Shown here in pieces: positions 15,088 through 23,383 of a stretch of DNA of 30,151 bases. Both the position numbers and the translations under genes were made by a program. Source of the stretch: a virus; the IMG/VR virus record IMGVR_UViG_3300025674_000241, positions 1-30,151 of that record; one strand, given 5' to 3'. Within the stretch, counting starts at the first letter, position 1. The number at the start of each line of letters is the position of its first letter. The notes beneath the pieces were generated by a model. It was given only the letters and a program-made list of their open reading frames with translations, was not told the DNA's origin and made no database searches.

Positions 15088-15600
15088 CTAACTTACTTTT
15101 TCGAAGTAGCGACGCAGCTTATGGCCTTTACGTACTACCATATCTAACGTAGTAGAAGTACACACAGCGTCTTCGTAAGAATTAAAGACCAAGGCTTGTT
15201 CCTTTTTAGTACTATAACGTACGAGTGTTTTATCCTTAATAGCTTCCATGACGAAGCGACCCTCCGGGTTGAGGATGACCCACACCTCTTTAAATCGCAG
15301 GTGGGTTTTATTGGCCACCTCAGCCTCGGTAAATAATTCCTTTTTCTTGGATACTTTAGAACGGATTCCGGGCGCTTCTACTTTTTTTAAGCTGTGTGCT
15401 GGGCTACTAAGTTTATTTTCCTTCCGTAATTGTCTGGCAATAGCCCGAGCGTGGTTAGCCGCCCGCAAAGGGGAAGTGAATTCTTCTGGACAAACGAAAA
15501 ACTCATCTGCGCCTTGAACAACACCGAAGTATTTACCTTCGCTTTTCAAGGTAAATACTTCTCTTTCCGTGACTTTTGGGATGCTCAAAATACACTCCAT
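15088..15600 (-). CDS. Hypothetical protein with hairpin in its 5' coding region
   Basis: A 170-residue protein beginning MECILSIPKVTEREVFTL. It has an N-terminal beta-rich part (KYFGVVQGADEFFVCPEEF), a basic middle (SKVSKKKE), and a second beta/alpha part (VWVILNPEGRFVMEAIKDK). No known family is recognised. The coding sequence holds a perfect 14-bp inverted repeat (codons about 14-25), and a palindrome lies just upstream of the start. Both could control translation. It lies 57 bases downstream of the polymerase gene. Confidence 0.55.
   Translation of the reverse strand: MECILSIPKVTEREVFTLKSEGKYFGVVQGADEFFVCPEEFTSPLRAANHARAIARQLRKENKLSSPAHSLKKVEAPGIRSKVSKKKELFTEAEVANKTHLRFKEVWVILNPEGRFVMEAIKDKTLVRYSTKKEQALVFNSYEDAVCTSTTLDMVVRKGHKLRRYFEKVS
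15526..15561. repeat. Perfect 14-bp inverted repeat inside a gene
   Basis: GAAGTATTTACCTT at 15526-15539 and its exact reverse complement at 15548-15561, separated by 8 bases. In the leftward transcript it forms a long hairpin about 40 bases after the start codon. Confidence 0.85.
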
Positions 15601-15614
15601 GTGATTTTATAAGC

Positions 15615-15636
15615 GGTACAGCGGCTGTACTGTACC
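15615..15636. repeat. Palindrome upstream of the 15600 start (operator or leader hairpin)
   Basis: GTACAG-CGG-CTGTAC at 15616-15630, with an overlapping alternative pairing GGTACAG/CTGTACC (15615-15621 with 15630-15636). It is located 15-36 bases upstream of the start codon and could be a protein-binding dyad or two mutually exclusive RNA hairpins. Confidence 0.6.
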
Positions 15637-15657
15637 ACAGACATGCTGACGTCGGTA

Positions 15658-17556
15658 CTACTTTGCTGACCAATCTTCTCCGATTCCAGCCTCGGCGACC
15701 AATCGAGTTTTACTGAATACTCCGTCTCCTGCACGTACCATCATTTCCGACAGCTTCGATTGCCATTCGTCAGCTTTATCTTCTTTAACTTCCAGAACTA
15801 TTTCATCGTGTACCACTGCTACTAATTTAACTTCATCGTTTACGTATTCGTTCAACGTACCTAGAGCAACCTTCAAGATGTCTGCCCCGGTGCCCTGGAT
15901 AAGGGTGTTCGCGGCGATTGTCATTTTCGCATCGTCGTAGCTCAGTAAGCGCCTACGTCCTAAAGCTGTTCTGGTGTAACACCATCCATCCTGCACTAGC
16001 GCACCTCTCTCCCGGTGCCATTGACGCAGGCGTGGGTAGGAAGAATGAAACTTTGCGTGCGTCACCTTGCTTTCAGAAAGGCTGAGCATTAAACCGAAAG
16101 AAGCAGCTGCGTATGTTTTAAATCGAGCGTACCCAATTCCATAAATCATCCCGAAGTTAGCTCCTTTAGCCATTTGTCTTTGCTGCTTACTTACTTCTTC
16201 TATGCTGCAGTCGTTCATTAGACTTGCTGTTAGTGTGTGCAAATCAATGTCTTTGTTGTACGCCTCTTGCATTTCCGGTATGTCGGCTAGTTCCGCTAGT
16301 AACCTAAGCTCCATCTGTGAATAATCACAGATCACTAATTTGTACCCAGGGCTCGCAACGAAGCATTCGCGGAAATTTTTAGAACGAGGTACCTGCTGCA
16401 GGTTGACTGCGTAGGTTGTTTTTGCTGCCTTTTTGGTTCGTTGCTTCGCTCCTGTGCAGGTAAAGCGTCCACTGTTAGCGCCGAACTGGTTGTAAAAACT
16501 GTGGATTCTATTAGTGACAGGGTTTATGTTTCCTATGAGCTTCGTGATGTGCTCTAGTTTTGTTTCTATTTTTACGCGCTGTCTGTAAAGGGCAAGAGTC
16601 GGATCGTCGCTGTTGAACTCCGAGAGCGCAATTTGACTTAGTGTCTTCTTTTTCGTTTTATCGTCTTCCGGTAAGTCGACTCCGCACGCAGTTAAAGCGG
16701 CGCATACCTGCGCTGTGCTCGAAGGATTAAATTCTTTCTTCGGTTTCTTACCTATGGCTAGAGACCCGTCGACGCAGCGTGGCAATTTAAGTTCATCAGG
16801 CAGGCGCTCATCGAGACTTTCGACAAACTGTTTTGTGACCTCTTCAAGTTCGACCTGTATATCAACCTCTAGTTTCTTTAACTTTTCCACGTTTACAGCA
16901 AATCCTTCGTAGCACATTCGAGCCACCGGGCGGATAACCTTGGATTCAAGGCTGTAAACTCCCATCAGATCTTCTTGTTTAAGCTCTTCGATCTGCAGAG
17001 CAGCTATGCGGGGCAGCAGATCTACGTCTTTTGCTGCGTACTCGATTTGTTCTAGCTCTAGATCGGGAGCGCCCCAATCGGAGACCTGCTGTTCTTTATC
17101 GATCTCTAGTTCCAGGCGCCGCTCTACAACTGCTTTTAACGAGCAGGAAACATCTGCGAAGTAGGGTTTGTTGGCTTGAGGCGATACTCGTTTTTCTTTA
17201 AAACCAGCACGGAGTACTCTCTCTGCCAAGTATGTGTCGAACACCTTTCCCTTGTAGTCGATCCCGATTCGATATAAAAACTGAAGGTCAAAATTGGCGT
17301 TGTGTATTACTAGAAGATCGCGGCTCTCGATCAATGTTTTAAGTTGTTCGTCGGCCTCAACCTTGAAGAGATCGAAAACATAAACGATTCTGTCCTCCAG
17401 ATCGGGCGACGCATCGCAGAGCTGAAGAAGGCGACATTTAGCGATGGAAGCTTGGAGCCCCGTGGTCTCGGTGTCGAGACACAGCTTCTTAATTTCCTTT
17501 AACTCATCGACAGCGGTTTGGTACTTTTGCTCGTCAGTAATTACTTTGATTTGCAT
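15658..17556 (-). CDS. DNA polymerase, family A, with 3'-5' exonuclease
   Basis: A 632-residue replicative polymerase of Pol I type without the 5' nuclease domain. Proofreading exonuclease: D28-E30 (DTETTG), D90 (NANFDLQF), Y173/D177 (YAAKDVD). Polymerase: motif A with D411 (DYSQMELR), motif B R460-K464-F468-Y472 (RQMAKGANFGMIYG), motif C H583-D584-E585 (VHDEIVLEV). All catalytic residues are present. The residue equivalent to E. coli 762 is Phe, a position proposed to correlate with viral life style. The template-strand loop (GRFTCTG to NLQQVP) is longer than usual. The ATG lies three bases after a terminator U-tract with no ribosome site. Confidence 0.96.
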   Translation of the reverse strand: MQIKVITDEQKYQTAVDELKEIKKLCLDTETTGLQASIAKCRLLQLCDASPDLEDRIVYVFDLFKVEADEQLKTLIESRDLLVIHNANFDLQFLYRIGIDYKGKVFDTYLAERVLRAGFKEKRVSPQANKPYFADVSCSLKAVVERRLELEIDKEQQVSDWGAPDLELEQIEYAAKDVDLLPRIAALQIEELKQEDLMGVYSLESKVIRPVARMCYEGFAVNVEKLKKLEVDIQVELEEVTKQFVESLDERLPDELKLPRCVDGSLAIGKKPKKEFNPSSTAQVCAALTACGVDLPEDDKTKKKTLSQIALSEFNSDDPTLALYRQRVKIETKLEHITKLIGNINPVTNRIHSFYNQFGANSGRFTCTGAKQRTKKAAKTTYAVNLQQVPRSKNFRECFVASPGYKLVICDYSQMELRLLAELADIPEMQEAYNKDIDLHTLTASLMNDCSIEEVSKQQRQMAKGANFGMIYGIGYARFKTYAAASFGLMLSLSESKVTHAKFHSSYPRLRQWHRERGALVQDGWCYTRTALGRRRLLSYDDAKMTIAANTLIQGTGADILKVALGTLNEYVNDEVKLVAVVHDEIVLEVKEDKADEWQSKLSEMMVRAGDGVFSKTRLVAEAGIGEDWSAK

Positions 17557-17559
17557 AGT

Positions 17560-17582
17560 AAAAAGCCCCGCTTGCGCAGGGC
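17560..17582 (-). terminator. Intrinsic terminator immediately before the polymerase start
   Basis: Read leftward, GCCCTGC pairs with GCGGGGC (one G-T pair) across a GCAA tetraloop, followed by five Ts. It would end transcripts from the upstream 17613 gene. Polymerase expression then requires read-through or antitermination. Confidence 0.82.
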
Positions 17583-17612
17583 CGGCAAAACGTTCGGGTA
17601 GTGTACTAGGGA

Positions 17613-18359
17613 TCAGCGAAGCCGAGCTTCGAAGGCGTTCTTAATGAAGTTGTCGATGTCGCCCCACATCTCCACGAGTTGACGTCCCCGCTCAGTCAGC
17701 TTGATCGCGTAATACACGCGGGACATTGATTGAACGCTGACACTCGCATTGGGGCTGCTGCTTCCCCTGGAAATGTTCTTCGTGCGATCGACGAGACCGT
17801 TATCCATCAGCCAATGCAGCGCATCACGCAGACAGATATAAACAGGTGAGACGTGGAAAGTTTCGCGGCGGTCAACCCCTGCACGAAGTTCCTTCGGTTC
17901 CCAGGTCCCGTTCATGATCTCGAAGCCTTGGTAGAGCACTGACCGGGGGCTGCTATCGAGATTGTTGACCCAGTAGGTTGCGACCTGCCGCAGGGTCCAC
18001 CACTGCTCATTACTGCAGCTGGACAGAATCATGGCAGCCCCAGCGCCCCACAGGGCATTCGTTTTGTGGAGGTCCTCCAGCAGCTTGTCCTTAGACTTCC
18101 GAAGGCTCACTACTTCAAGCCCAGACTTGGTGATTTTCGCGGCTTTCGGTGCGTCGTTTACCGAGATTTTCCACGCCAAGCTTGCCAGCTCGGGCAGTTT
18201 CTTCTCTACAGACATTTTGAACAGCTTTGCGCTGTCCACCTTGCGGAGATTTAAGACCGAAGAAAGTTCGATCTCAACCGGCGTGGTTGAGGAAGCCTCT
18301 ACGAGGGCAGCAGCTTCGTCTTTGGTGAGAGCGTTCCCTTTCAGTGTGTATGTGAACAT
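17613..18359 (-). CDS. Hypothetical protein with C-terminal winged-helix-like region
   Basis: A 248-residue protein from ATG 18357-18359 (MFTYTLKGNALTKDEAA); a TTG seven codons earlier is an alternative. The N-terminal half is helical with mixed charge. The C-terminal part (about 165-235: VSPVYICLRDALHWLMDNGL, VDRT, YYAIKLTERGRQLVEMWG) has the recognition-helix and wing layout of MarR/PadR-like DNA-binding domains. It may regulate phage or host transcription. It lies between the MoxR operon and the polymerase. Confidence 0.6.
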   Translation of the reverse strand: MFTYTLKGNALTKDEAAALVEASSTTPVEIELSSVLNLRKVDSAKLFKMSVEKKLPELASLAWKISVNDAPKAAKITKSGLEVVSLRKSKDKLLEDLHKTNALWGAGAAMILSSCSNEQWWTLRQVATYWVNNLDSSPRSVLYQGFEIMNGTWEPKELRAGVDRRETFHVSPVYICLRDALHWLMDNGLVDRTKNISRGSSSPNASVSVQSMSRVYYAIKLTERGRQLVEMWGDIDNFIKNAFEARLR

Positions 18360-18430
18360 GGATGCCAAGGTGTTTGACAAGAGGAGATTAGTGTCTTTTC
18401 ACTATCGGTGCAACCCTTGAATCAGATTTC

Positions 18431-18682
18431 TTAGACCCACAGTTCGTCTGGACCATCTGTGACTAGCGGTTTAGGCCCCATCACATCAGTCACCTGTTGC
18501 CATATAGTTTCACCATCTTCATCTAATGATGCGATGTAAAGGATACCGGTTTCTGAATTAAGCCAGAAAGCACCGAGACCCGGAGGCTTGGGATAGCCCT
18601 GAACCTCCTGCTCGGTGCGTTTCGCTTTGTTCTTGTATTCGCTAATCAGACCTTTAAAGATCTGCCCGGCGTCTTCGGTCAT
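18431..18682 (-). CDS. Small protein, last gene of the MoxR-VWA operon
   Basis: An 83-residue protein: a charged N-terminal helix (residues 1-27) and a compact beta-rich part (GAFWLNSETGILYIASLDED, then GETIWQQV) ending in an acidic DGPDELWV tail. The WxNxxTGxLY pattern resembles short beta-hairpin display modules in phage proteins, but no family is certain. Its ATG overlaps the VWA stop by 4 bases, so it is probably translated with VWA and could be a regulator or substrate adaptor. Confidence 0.6.
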   Translation of the reverse strand: MTEDAGQIFKGLISEYKNKAKRTEQEVQGYPKPPGLGAFWLNSETGILYIASLDEDGETIWQQVTDVMGPKPLVTDGPDELWV

Positions 18683-20226
18683 CGGATTGCTTTCTGGATT
18701 ACATCGACGACATTATTGTCATCCGAGGTATCGACGAGGTAGCTCTCGTCACTAAACGTAGCCACAACAGGCGGCAGGTAGCGGGCGATGCAGAAGGTTG
18801 TCCATTGTGTACCTGTGTCGTTCTTGAAAGCATTGATCCTCTTGCTAAAGGCGTCTGTCACAGAGGATTCCCCGTCAGTGATCATCAGAACGTCGCTGTT
18901 CTTCTTGAGTTCTTCATTGGAGAGCGCGTGGCCGATGACGCTGTTGAAGTTGGTGCCGCCCCGTAGGGTCCAGTCACCTACAAAATCAAGCAGCTTGCCG
19001 CTGTCGGACTTGTTAGGCGCGATGGTGACTGAGTTCTGAATGTGCGTATCGAATAGGTTGATTTGCACAGTCCGGTTCTGCTTGAGAGCTTCTTCGGCAA
19101 TTACAAAAGCGATGGCTTTCGACCAGATCTCGTTTGAGCCGGTCATAGAACCCGACACGTCTACGTACATGACAATGGGGCCTTTGCCTAAGTCCTTACG
19201 GTTCGCCGTGTAATCTTTTGTGAGCAGTGTGCGTTCCGAATACTTCAAAGCAAATAGTGCGCGGCCTTGCGGCGTAGCCGCTAAAGCAATTTCGCTCGGA
19301 AATGCCTGCACCACGTTGTTGTCGAACTTGGCGCCAACGATTTTTTCGTAATTGCTTTTTGCCTTACGCGCCCGTTTACGTTCTGCCCACACGCGCCGCA
19401 GTGTGCCCAGGCGCTGAGCCACCTTGCGTAGCGTCTCGTTCCTAGACAGACGCTTAGCCAGCGCCTTCTTCTCGGCCAGAGTTCCTGTCGACGTGCCCGT
19501 GCCTGCTGTGTCCCCGAACAGGTTGCCTATCTGCTCCTGAAGCTTGTCGTGGGCCTTGTTAACCCGATCCACTGCATTACTTGCTTGAGCACCGACCTGT
19601 TCGGCTGCTTGCTGTACTGCATCGTTGATCTGGTTGATCGTCTCCTTAGCTTGTTGTCGCAAGCTTGCCGCTTTGTCGGTCTGACCTTCCTTCATTGCCT
19701 GCTTGAACTTCTCTCGAAGCTCCTGCAGCTTGTCGCCAGTTTGAGTTAGTAGCTCAACGTCGAACATTCCCTCGGTGATCGCCTGCTCGATCTCCTCTGC
19801 CAATTCGTTCAGCAGCATCACAGCGTTGTTGCCTGATGCGAACTGATCGCCCACGCAACGGTTAAGCAGATAGGGCCAGCCCGCTGCGTTAGTGAGCTCT
19901 TGCATGATCGCCCACCAGACGCCATTCTCCGGTTTGTAGCCTTCGGGCATCTTGGGCGGCAGACCGTCGTAGACCGAACGGAAGTAATCTTCGACTTCCT
20001 GTTCGCTGATCAGCCACTTAACGTTGTCTTCGTTGTACAGCCGCTCGAAAATTTCTTTTCCAAATCGGCTCAGCTGCGTAATTTTGTAAGTGTTGATCAA
20101 ATAATTAACACTGGGGCGCTGGTCCCGCACAAAATCTTCCCAGAGGAAGTCGGCGAGGGCGCTGCAGCTGAGCGTGAGCGGTTCGTTCTCGATGAGGCGA
20201 AGAAATTCGCGGCGTGTTTGGGTCAT
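18679..20226 (-). CDS. VWA-domain protein, ViaA/CoxE-like MoxR partner
   Basis: A 515-residue protein. Residues 1-150 are helical and mixed, about 155-300 form long coiled-coil helices (DKLQELREKFKQAMKEGQTD, IGNLFGDTAG), and 345-515 are a VWA domain. The metal-ion site is complete: D356-x-S358-x-S360 (VDVSGSMTG), T425 (RGGTNF), D451 (ITDGES). This helical-plus-C-terminal-VWA plan is that of ViaA and other proteins that work with MoxR ATPases, passing force from the ATPase onto a client. It overlaps its MoxR partner by 4 bases. No membrane segment or signal peptide. The client is unknown. Confidence 0.85.
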   Translation of the reverse strand: MTQTRREFLRLIENEPLTLSCSALADFLWEDFVRDQRPSVNYLINTYKITQLSRFGKEIFERLYNEDNVKWLISEQEVEDYFRSVYDGLPPKMPEGYKPENGVWWAIMQELTNAAGWPYLLNRCVGDQFASGNNAVMLLNELAEEIEQAITEGMFDVELLTQTGDKLQELREKFKQAMKEGQTDKAASLRQQAKETINQINDAVQQAAEQVGAQASNAVDRVNKAHDKLQEQIGNLFGDTAGTGTSTGTLAEKKALAKRLSRNETLRKVAQRLGTLRRVWAERKRARKAKSNYEKIVGAKFDNNVVQAFPSEIALAATPQGRALFALKYSERTLLTKDYTANRKDLGKGPIVMYVDVSGSMTGSNEIWSKAIAFVIAEEALKQNRTVQINLFDTHIQNSVTIAPNKSDSGKLLDFVGDWTLRGGTNFNSVIGHALSNEELKKNSDVLMITDGESSVTDAFSKRINAFKNDTGTQWTTFCIARYLPPVVATFSDESYLVDTSDDNNVVDVIQKAIR

Positions 20227-21410
20227 TGAGCTACCTCTGAGATTTCGCGTGCGATGGTGTCTAAGTTGTTTTGAAGTTGCTGTGTGAGCTTTACGCCGTT
20301 CATGCGATCGGATGCGCTGATCTTAACGCGATCACTGGTTAGCAGCTCATCGACTTTGGTTTTGATGGTGCCGATATCTTTGTGATACTTGCGGAGCATC
20401 ACAACGTATTCGTTCAGTCCTTCGAGATTCTGTCCTCGGCTGCGATGCACTGTGTTCTGAAACTCAGCCATCACACCGGACGCTGCCCGCTTGGCGTCGC
20501 CGAACAAACGAGCCGCCGTGGGAATCTCCTGATCAAGCACTTCGCGTATAACATCCTGATCGTCAGGAGAGTTATACACAATGTGTACGATGCTGTTGTG
20601 CATGTGCTCGGGATGCACTGTGTCGTCGCCCTGAACCAGAGCCCAGGCCCGCAGGAACTTAAGAATCTGAACGCGACGTCGGTCGCTGATCAGGATGCCT
20701 CGCTGAGCCAGGAGCTCCCACACAGAAGTGAACTTGTCTAGAAACTCATCGGAGATCTTGACCTTATCTACTTCGGCCTGAAGCTCGCTTAGTTGTTCGA
20801 GCGAAAGGTGCTCGCCGACGGCAGGACGCTGCTCGATGCCTAATGCCCATTGATCCAGAATCCGCTTTGAAGCGGGCTTCTTGAGCGCGTGGACCGTCGG
20901 ACGGAACAGAAAACGATCGCTGAAGGCTTGCAGCGACTCCTCCTCGGGCCAGCTGTTGGTTGCAGCGACGATGCTCTGCAGAGGAGTGATGATAGTTGAT
21001 TTGCCGTTGTTGAAAGTCCTCTCGTTTAGGAGGGTCAGTAAAGAGTTGAGGATGGCTGAGCTGCCACGGAACAGCTCGTCCAGGAAGCCGACGTGTGCCG
21101 AGGGGAGGTAACCATCGGTATCACGTTCGTATTCATCCTTCAGCAGTTTTGTTACTGCGACAGGTCCGAATACTTCCGAAGGGTCGGTAGTAGGAGTCAG
21201 CAAGTAACCGAAGTAGTTAACTCCTGTAATACCTTTGCAGATGTTGCGAACGAGATCGGATTTGCCGGTGCCAGGGGCACCGAGCAGAAATGCGTTTTGC
21301 CTGGAGATTAGACAGCTGAGCAGACCATCAATAACGTCTGTTCGTTCGAGCGTGGCGGAGTTAAGAGCGCTACGAAAGTTTTGAAGCTGAGTGAAGAGTT
21401 TGGTGTTCAT
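20223..21410 (-). CDS. MoxR-family AAA+ ATPase, RavA-like
   Basis: A 395-residue AAA+ protein. Walker A GAPGTGKS (44-51), Walker B GFLDE (108-112) followed by the RavA-type LFRGSSAILNSLLTLLNERT, sensor I N152 in AATNSWP, arginine finger about R166 in FSDRFLFR. After the AAA+ core (to about 300) a helical tail could contact the VWA partner. MoxR ATPases with VWA proteins remodel or insert metals into protein complexes, and related pairs occur in conflict systems and in N4-like phages. Start and stop both overlap neighbours by 4 bases. Confidence 0.92.
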   Translation of the reverse strand: MNTKLFTQLQNFRSALNSATLERTDVIDGLLSCLISRQNAFLLGAPGTGKSDLVRNICKGITGVNYFGYLLTPTTDPSEVFGPVAVTKLLKDEYERDTDGYLPSAHVGFLDELFRGSSAILNSLLTLLNERTFNNGKSTIITPLQSIVAATNSWPEEESLQAFSDRFLFRPTVHALKKPASKRILDQWALGIEQRPAVGEHLSLEQLSELQAEVDKVKISDEFLDKFTSVWELLAQRGILISDRRRVQILKFLRAWALVQGDDTVHPEHMHNSIVHIVYNSPDDQDVIREVLDQEIPTAARLFGDAKRAASGVMAEFQNTVHRSRGQNLEGLNEYVVMLRKYHKDIGTIKTKVDELLTSDRVKISASDRMNGVKLTQQLQNNLDTIAREISEVAQ

Positions 21411-21610
21411 TTGTTTAGGGGCTTAGGGAATTGAGCTTGAACGGATTTGATGTTTACCTCGCCGGCGTATACACCGCTAGCAGCAGCTAGACGTTTACAC
21501 GCTGAATCGAAATCAACAAAAGTGATCGCTTCGAAGGGATCGGTCGTAGTTGTGCGGTCTTCAGTTAAGTAACCTTTGTCAGTTTGAAATACGTAGAGGG
21601 TTCGGTACAT
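21407..21610 (-). CDS. Small conserved-position protein of MoxR operon
   Basis: A 67-residue protein (MYRTLYVFQTDKGYLTEDRT, then a helical SACKRLAAASGVYAGEV). It has a compact beta-alpha-beta look and no recognised family. Its ATG shares one base with the upstream stop (TGATG) and its own stop overlaps the MoxR ATG (ATGA), so it is translated within the operon. It may be a small adaptor. Confidence 0.6.
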   Translation of the reverse strand: MYRTLYVFQTDKGYLTEDRTTTTDPFEAITFVDFDSACKRLAAASGVYAGEVNIKSVQAQFPKPLNK

Positions 21611-22806
21611 CAGAAGTCAACTGCAATTTCAGTGTTTGGGTTGTCTTTAACGTCAGCAATCAACTCATCGAGATTGTCTGCCGACGCGGAGATAAGTTCT
21701 TTGCGGCGTTCGATCAGTTTACGAAGGTGCTTGGAGCGTTGTTCGTAAACATCAATCTCAGTGTTTGCTTCTGCTACTAGCAGATTCAGGTGAGAGATGT
21801 TCTCGGTTGATTTAATGCGTTCACATAGGGTTTTATACTTAGAAGAGAGTGCAAGGGATTGCTTGAGCTTTTCGAGACCCTTCGATTGATCTCGATTGTT
21901 GCAGATGGATTCCAACTCAGAGCGAACTGAGGATTGAATCACCTGAAATTCTTGCTGCGCCTGCCTGTAGGTGGATTTGTCGGGCGACGTCAGCATTTTG
22001 CCGCACTCCAAAAGCCGCGTGGACAGCACCGCTAGCTCCTCAAAACCCGGAACGGAATCGCTGATGAGCTTAAGTTTGTTTGCTGTAATCTCCCACGAAC
22101 CGCGCTTCTTATCGGAGCCTGTTTGCTGTTTACCAATCTTTGTGATGTTGCGAGCATCAAGATCATCTAGCAATTCGGCACCCATTGTGAGTGCTCGATC
22201 AGCAGCTGAGGCTTTAGCAGCTTCAAGAACTTGCGCAGTGTTGATGTTGTTCTCGTAAGCGAGGAGTGATTGAATGTCGCCCTGGACAGGCTCATCGGCA
22301 ACCTCAAGAACAACAGGCAGAGGACCTACAACCGAAACACGAATCGGAGCGTGGTACGCAGCTTTTGTAGGAAATACTTTCATGTATGCCTGGAAAGCAA
22401 GATCGTATTCTTGCTCGTCTTCAAACAGCGGTCGAAGAATGTTTTCTGCTGTTTCTTGCCAAGCTGCGTACTCTTGATCCCAGAGTTCACGAAGTTCGTT
22501 GTTAGCTACCTCTGTCGCATACTTGATGTCTTTGATGTATTCGTGTGCTTTGTAGAAGTAGTTTTCCGTTACGAAGTGTGCGTCGCCGAAGTGAATTGTG
22601 CACTCGTCGTACAGTTCACGTTGAAGAGAACGAAGCGAATCAAGTTTGCCCTTTAGTGCATTAGAAAGCGACGGGCGAATAGAAACTGTGTTCTTCTCTT
22701 TGAGTGTTCGTATTGTTTGGTCCGGTAGCTTCAGATCATCGAAAGCGATCTGCACGCTCTGACGGACTGTGCCGGAGATTGAACAAGCAAGAAAGTAGTG
22801 ATTCAT
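21610..22806 (-). CDS. Large helical protein, DUF3150-like, third partner of MoxR-VWA
   Basis: A 398-residue protein from ATG 22804-22806 (MNHYFLACSISGTVRQSV). It is mostly long charged helices: residues about 50-150 (LRSLQRELYDECTIHFGD, then VANNELRELWDQEYAAW) and 290-390 (a KSLALSSKYKTL-like pattern to ERRKELISASADNLDEL). The N-terminal third resembles the DUF3150 family, which in integrative elements lies beside MoxR and VWA genes; that match is by overall pattern only. The start overlaps the 49-residue peptide stop by 4 bases. It may bridge the ATPase and VWA to a target. Confidence 0.6.
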   Translation of the reverse strand: MNHYFLACSISGTVRQSVQIAFDDLKLPDQTIRTLKEKNTVSIRPSLSNALKGKLDSLRSLQRELYDECTIHFGDAHFVTENYFYKAHEYIKDIKYATEVANNELRELWDQEYAAWQETAENILRPLFEDEQEYDLAFQAYMKVFPTKAAYHAPIRVSVVGPLPVVLEVADEPVQGDIQSLLAYENNINTAQVLEAAKASAADRALTMGAELLDDLDARNITKIGKQQTGSDKKRGSWEITANKLKLISDSVPGFEELAVLSTRLLECGKMLTSPDKSTYRQAQQEFQVIQSSVRSELESICNNRDQSKGLEKLKQSLALSSKYKTLCERIKSTENISHLNLLVAEANTEIDVYEQRSKHLRKLIERRKELISASADNLDELIADVKDNPNTEIAVDF

Positions 22807-22952
22807 TGTTTGCACTCGATTGAAGTTTCGTTAGTGGGATGTTGATGGTGGGCTGTCAGAGAAGGATCTACTCCTACGAGACCCAGGGCAGCAAACGCCA
22901 TACCAATCGAAGCGATAAGTACAGCGCCTGCATTAGCTACACGATCACTCAT
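22803..22952 (-). CDS. 49-residue single-pass membrane peptide in MoxR operon
   Basis: Short frame MSDRVANAGAVLIASIGMAF, then AALGLVGVDPSL, then a His/Pro-rich tail ending ECKQ. One transmembrane helix covers about residues 8-28. Its ATG overlaps the upstream stop (ATGA) and its stop overlaps the next ATG (ATGA). Both overlaps and the clear hydrophobic helix make it a convincing small gene. It could anchor the MoxR complex at the membrane. Confidence 0.65.
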   Translation of the reverse strand: MSDRVANAGAVLIASIGMAFAALGLVGVDPSLTAHHQHPTNETSIECKQ

Positions 22953-23302
22953 TTGAGTCGGGTAAATGCGAGAGAAATTTTGTCCGTGACTTGGTCACAT
23001 TCGCCTGACTGAACCAGAAGTTCAGCCTGCTGCTTCAACTTAAGCTTTGCCAGCTTGAGTTGTTGCTCAAGGTCTTCAACCTTGGCGGCTAGTTTCTCAA
23101 GTTTCGAGTGCGGCGTGGGCTTTCTGCTTACCCGCACAATGATGTTCGCTTTGTACTGAGGGAACTTGAACTTACTTTCGGCTCCGCTGAAGAGACCGAG
23201 ATCGAAACCCTCGCTTTCCGCTTGCTGAACGTCAGCCAGCAGATTGTCTCGGGCAGCTTCGAAGGGAGTCCCGAAAGCTTCGTTCACTTGAACTAAAGCC
23301 AC
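22949..23302 (-). CDS. Coiled-coil protein, first gene of MoxR operon, 5' end disrupted
   Basis: A 117-residue protein from GTG 23300-23302 (MALVQVNEAFGTPFEAARDN). The C-terminal half is a long coiled coil (KLEKLAAKVEDLEQQLKLAK). The GTG has no ribosome site. Upstream, a 17-bp tandem duplication (23350-23383) shifts the frame. Removing one copy joins this frame to the ATG at 23388, behind a leader like others in the window, adding MTIKLPSILKLADTAASAWS and three more residues. The annotated frame is thus probably a truncated or phase-shifted form. Function unknown. Confidence 0.6.
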   Translation of the reverse strand: MALVQVNEAFGTPFEAARDNLLADVQQAESEGFDLGLFSGAESKFKFPQYKANIIVRVSRKPTPHSKLEKLAAKVEDLEQQLKLAKLKLKQQAELLVQSGECDQVTDKISLAFTRLK

Positions 23303-23349
23303 GTCGCATTCGGACCAGGCTGATGCTGCTGTGTCAGCGAGCTTGAGGA

Positions 23350-23383
23350 TAGAAGGTAGTTTGATCTAGAAGGTAGTTTGATC
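23350..23383. repeat. 17-bp tandem duplication causing a frameshift
   Basis: TAGAAGGTAGTTTGATC occurs twice in direct contact (23350-23366 and 23367-23383). Seventeen is not a multiple of three. With both copies, translation from ATG 23388 stops after 31 codons; with one copy it continues in frame into the 22949-23302 gene. Confidence 0.9.

Noticed and set aside
18679-21410. Mg-chelatase (ChlI/ChlD) pair, given a cyanobacterial host
   Set aside because: The ATPase has RavA/MoxR-type Walker B surroundings and the VWA protein lacks an AAA+ domain and the ChlD layout.
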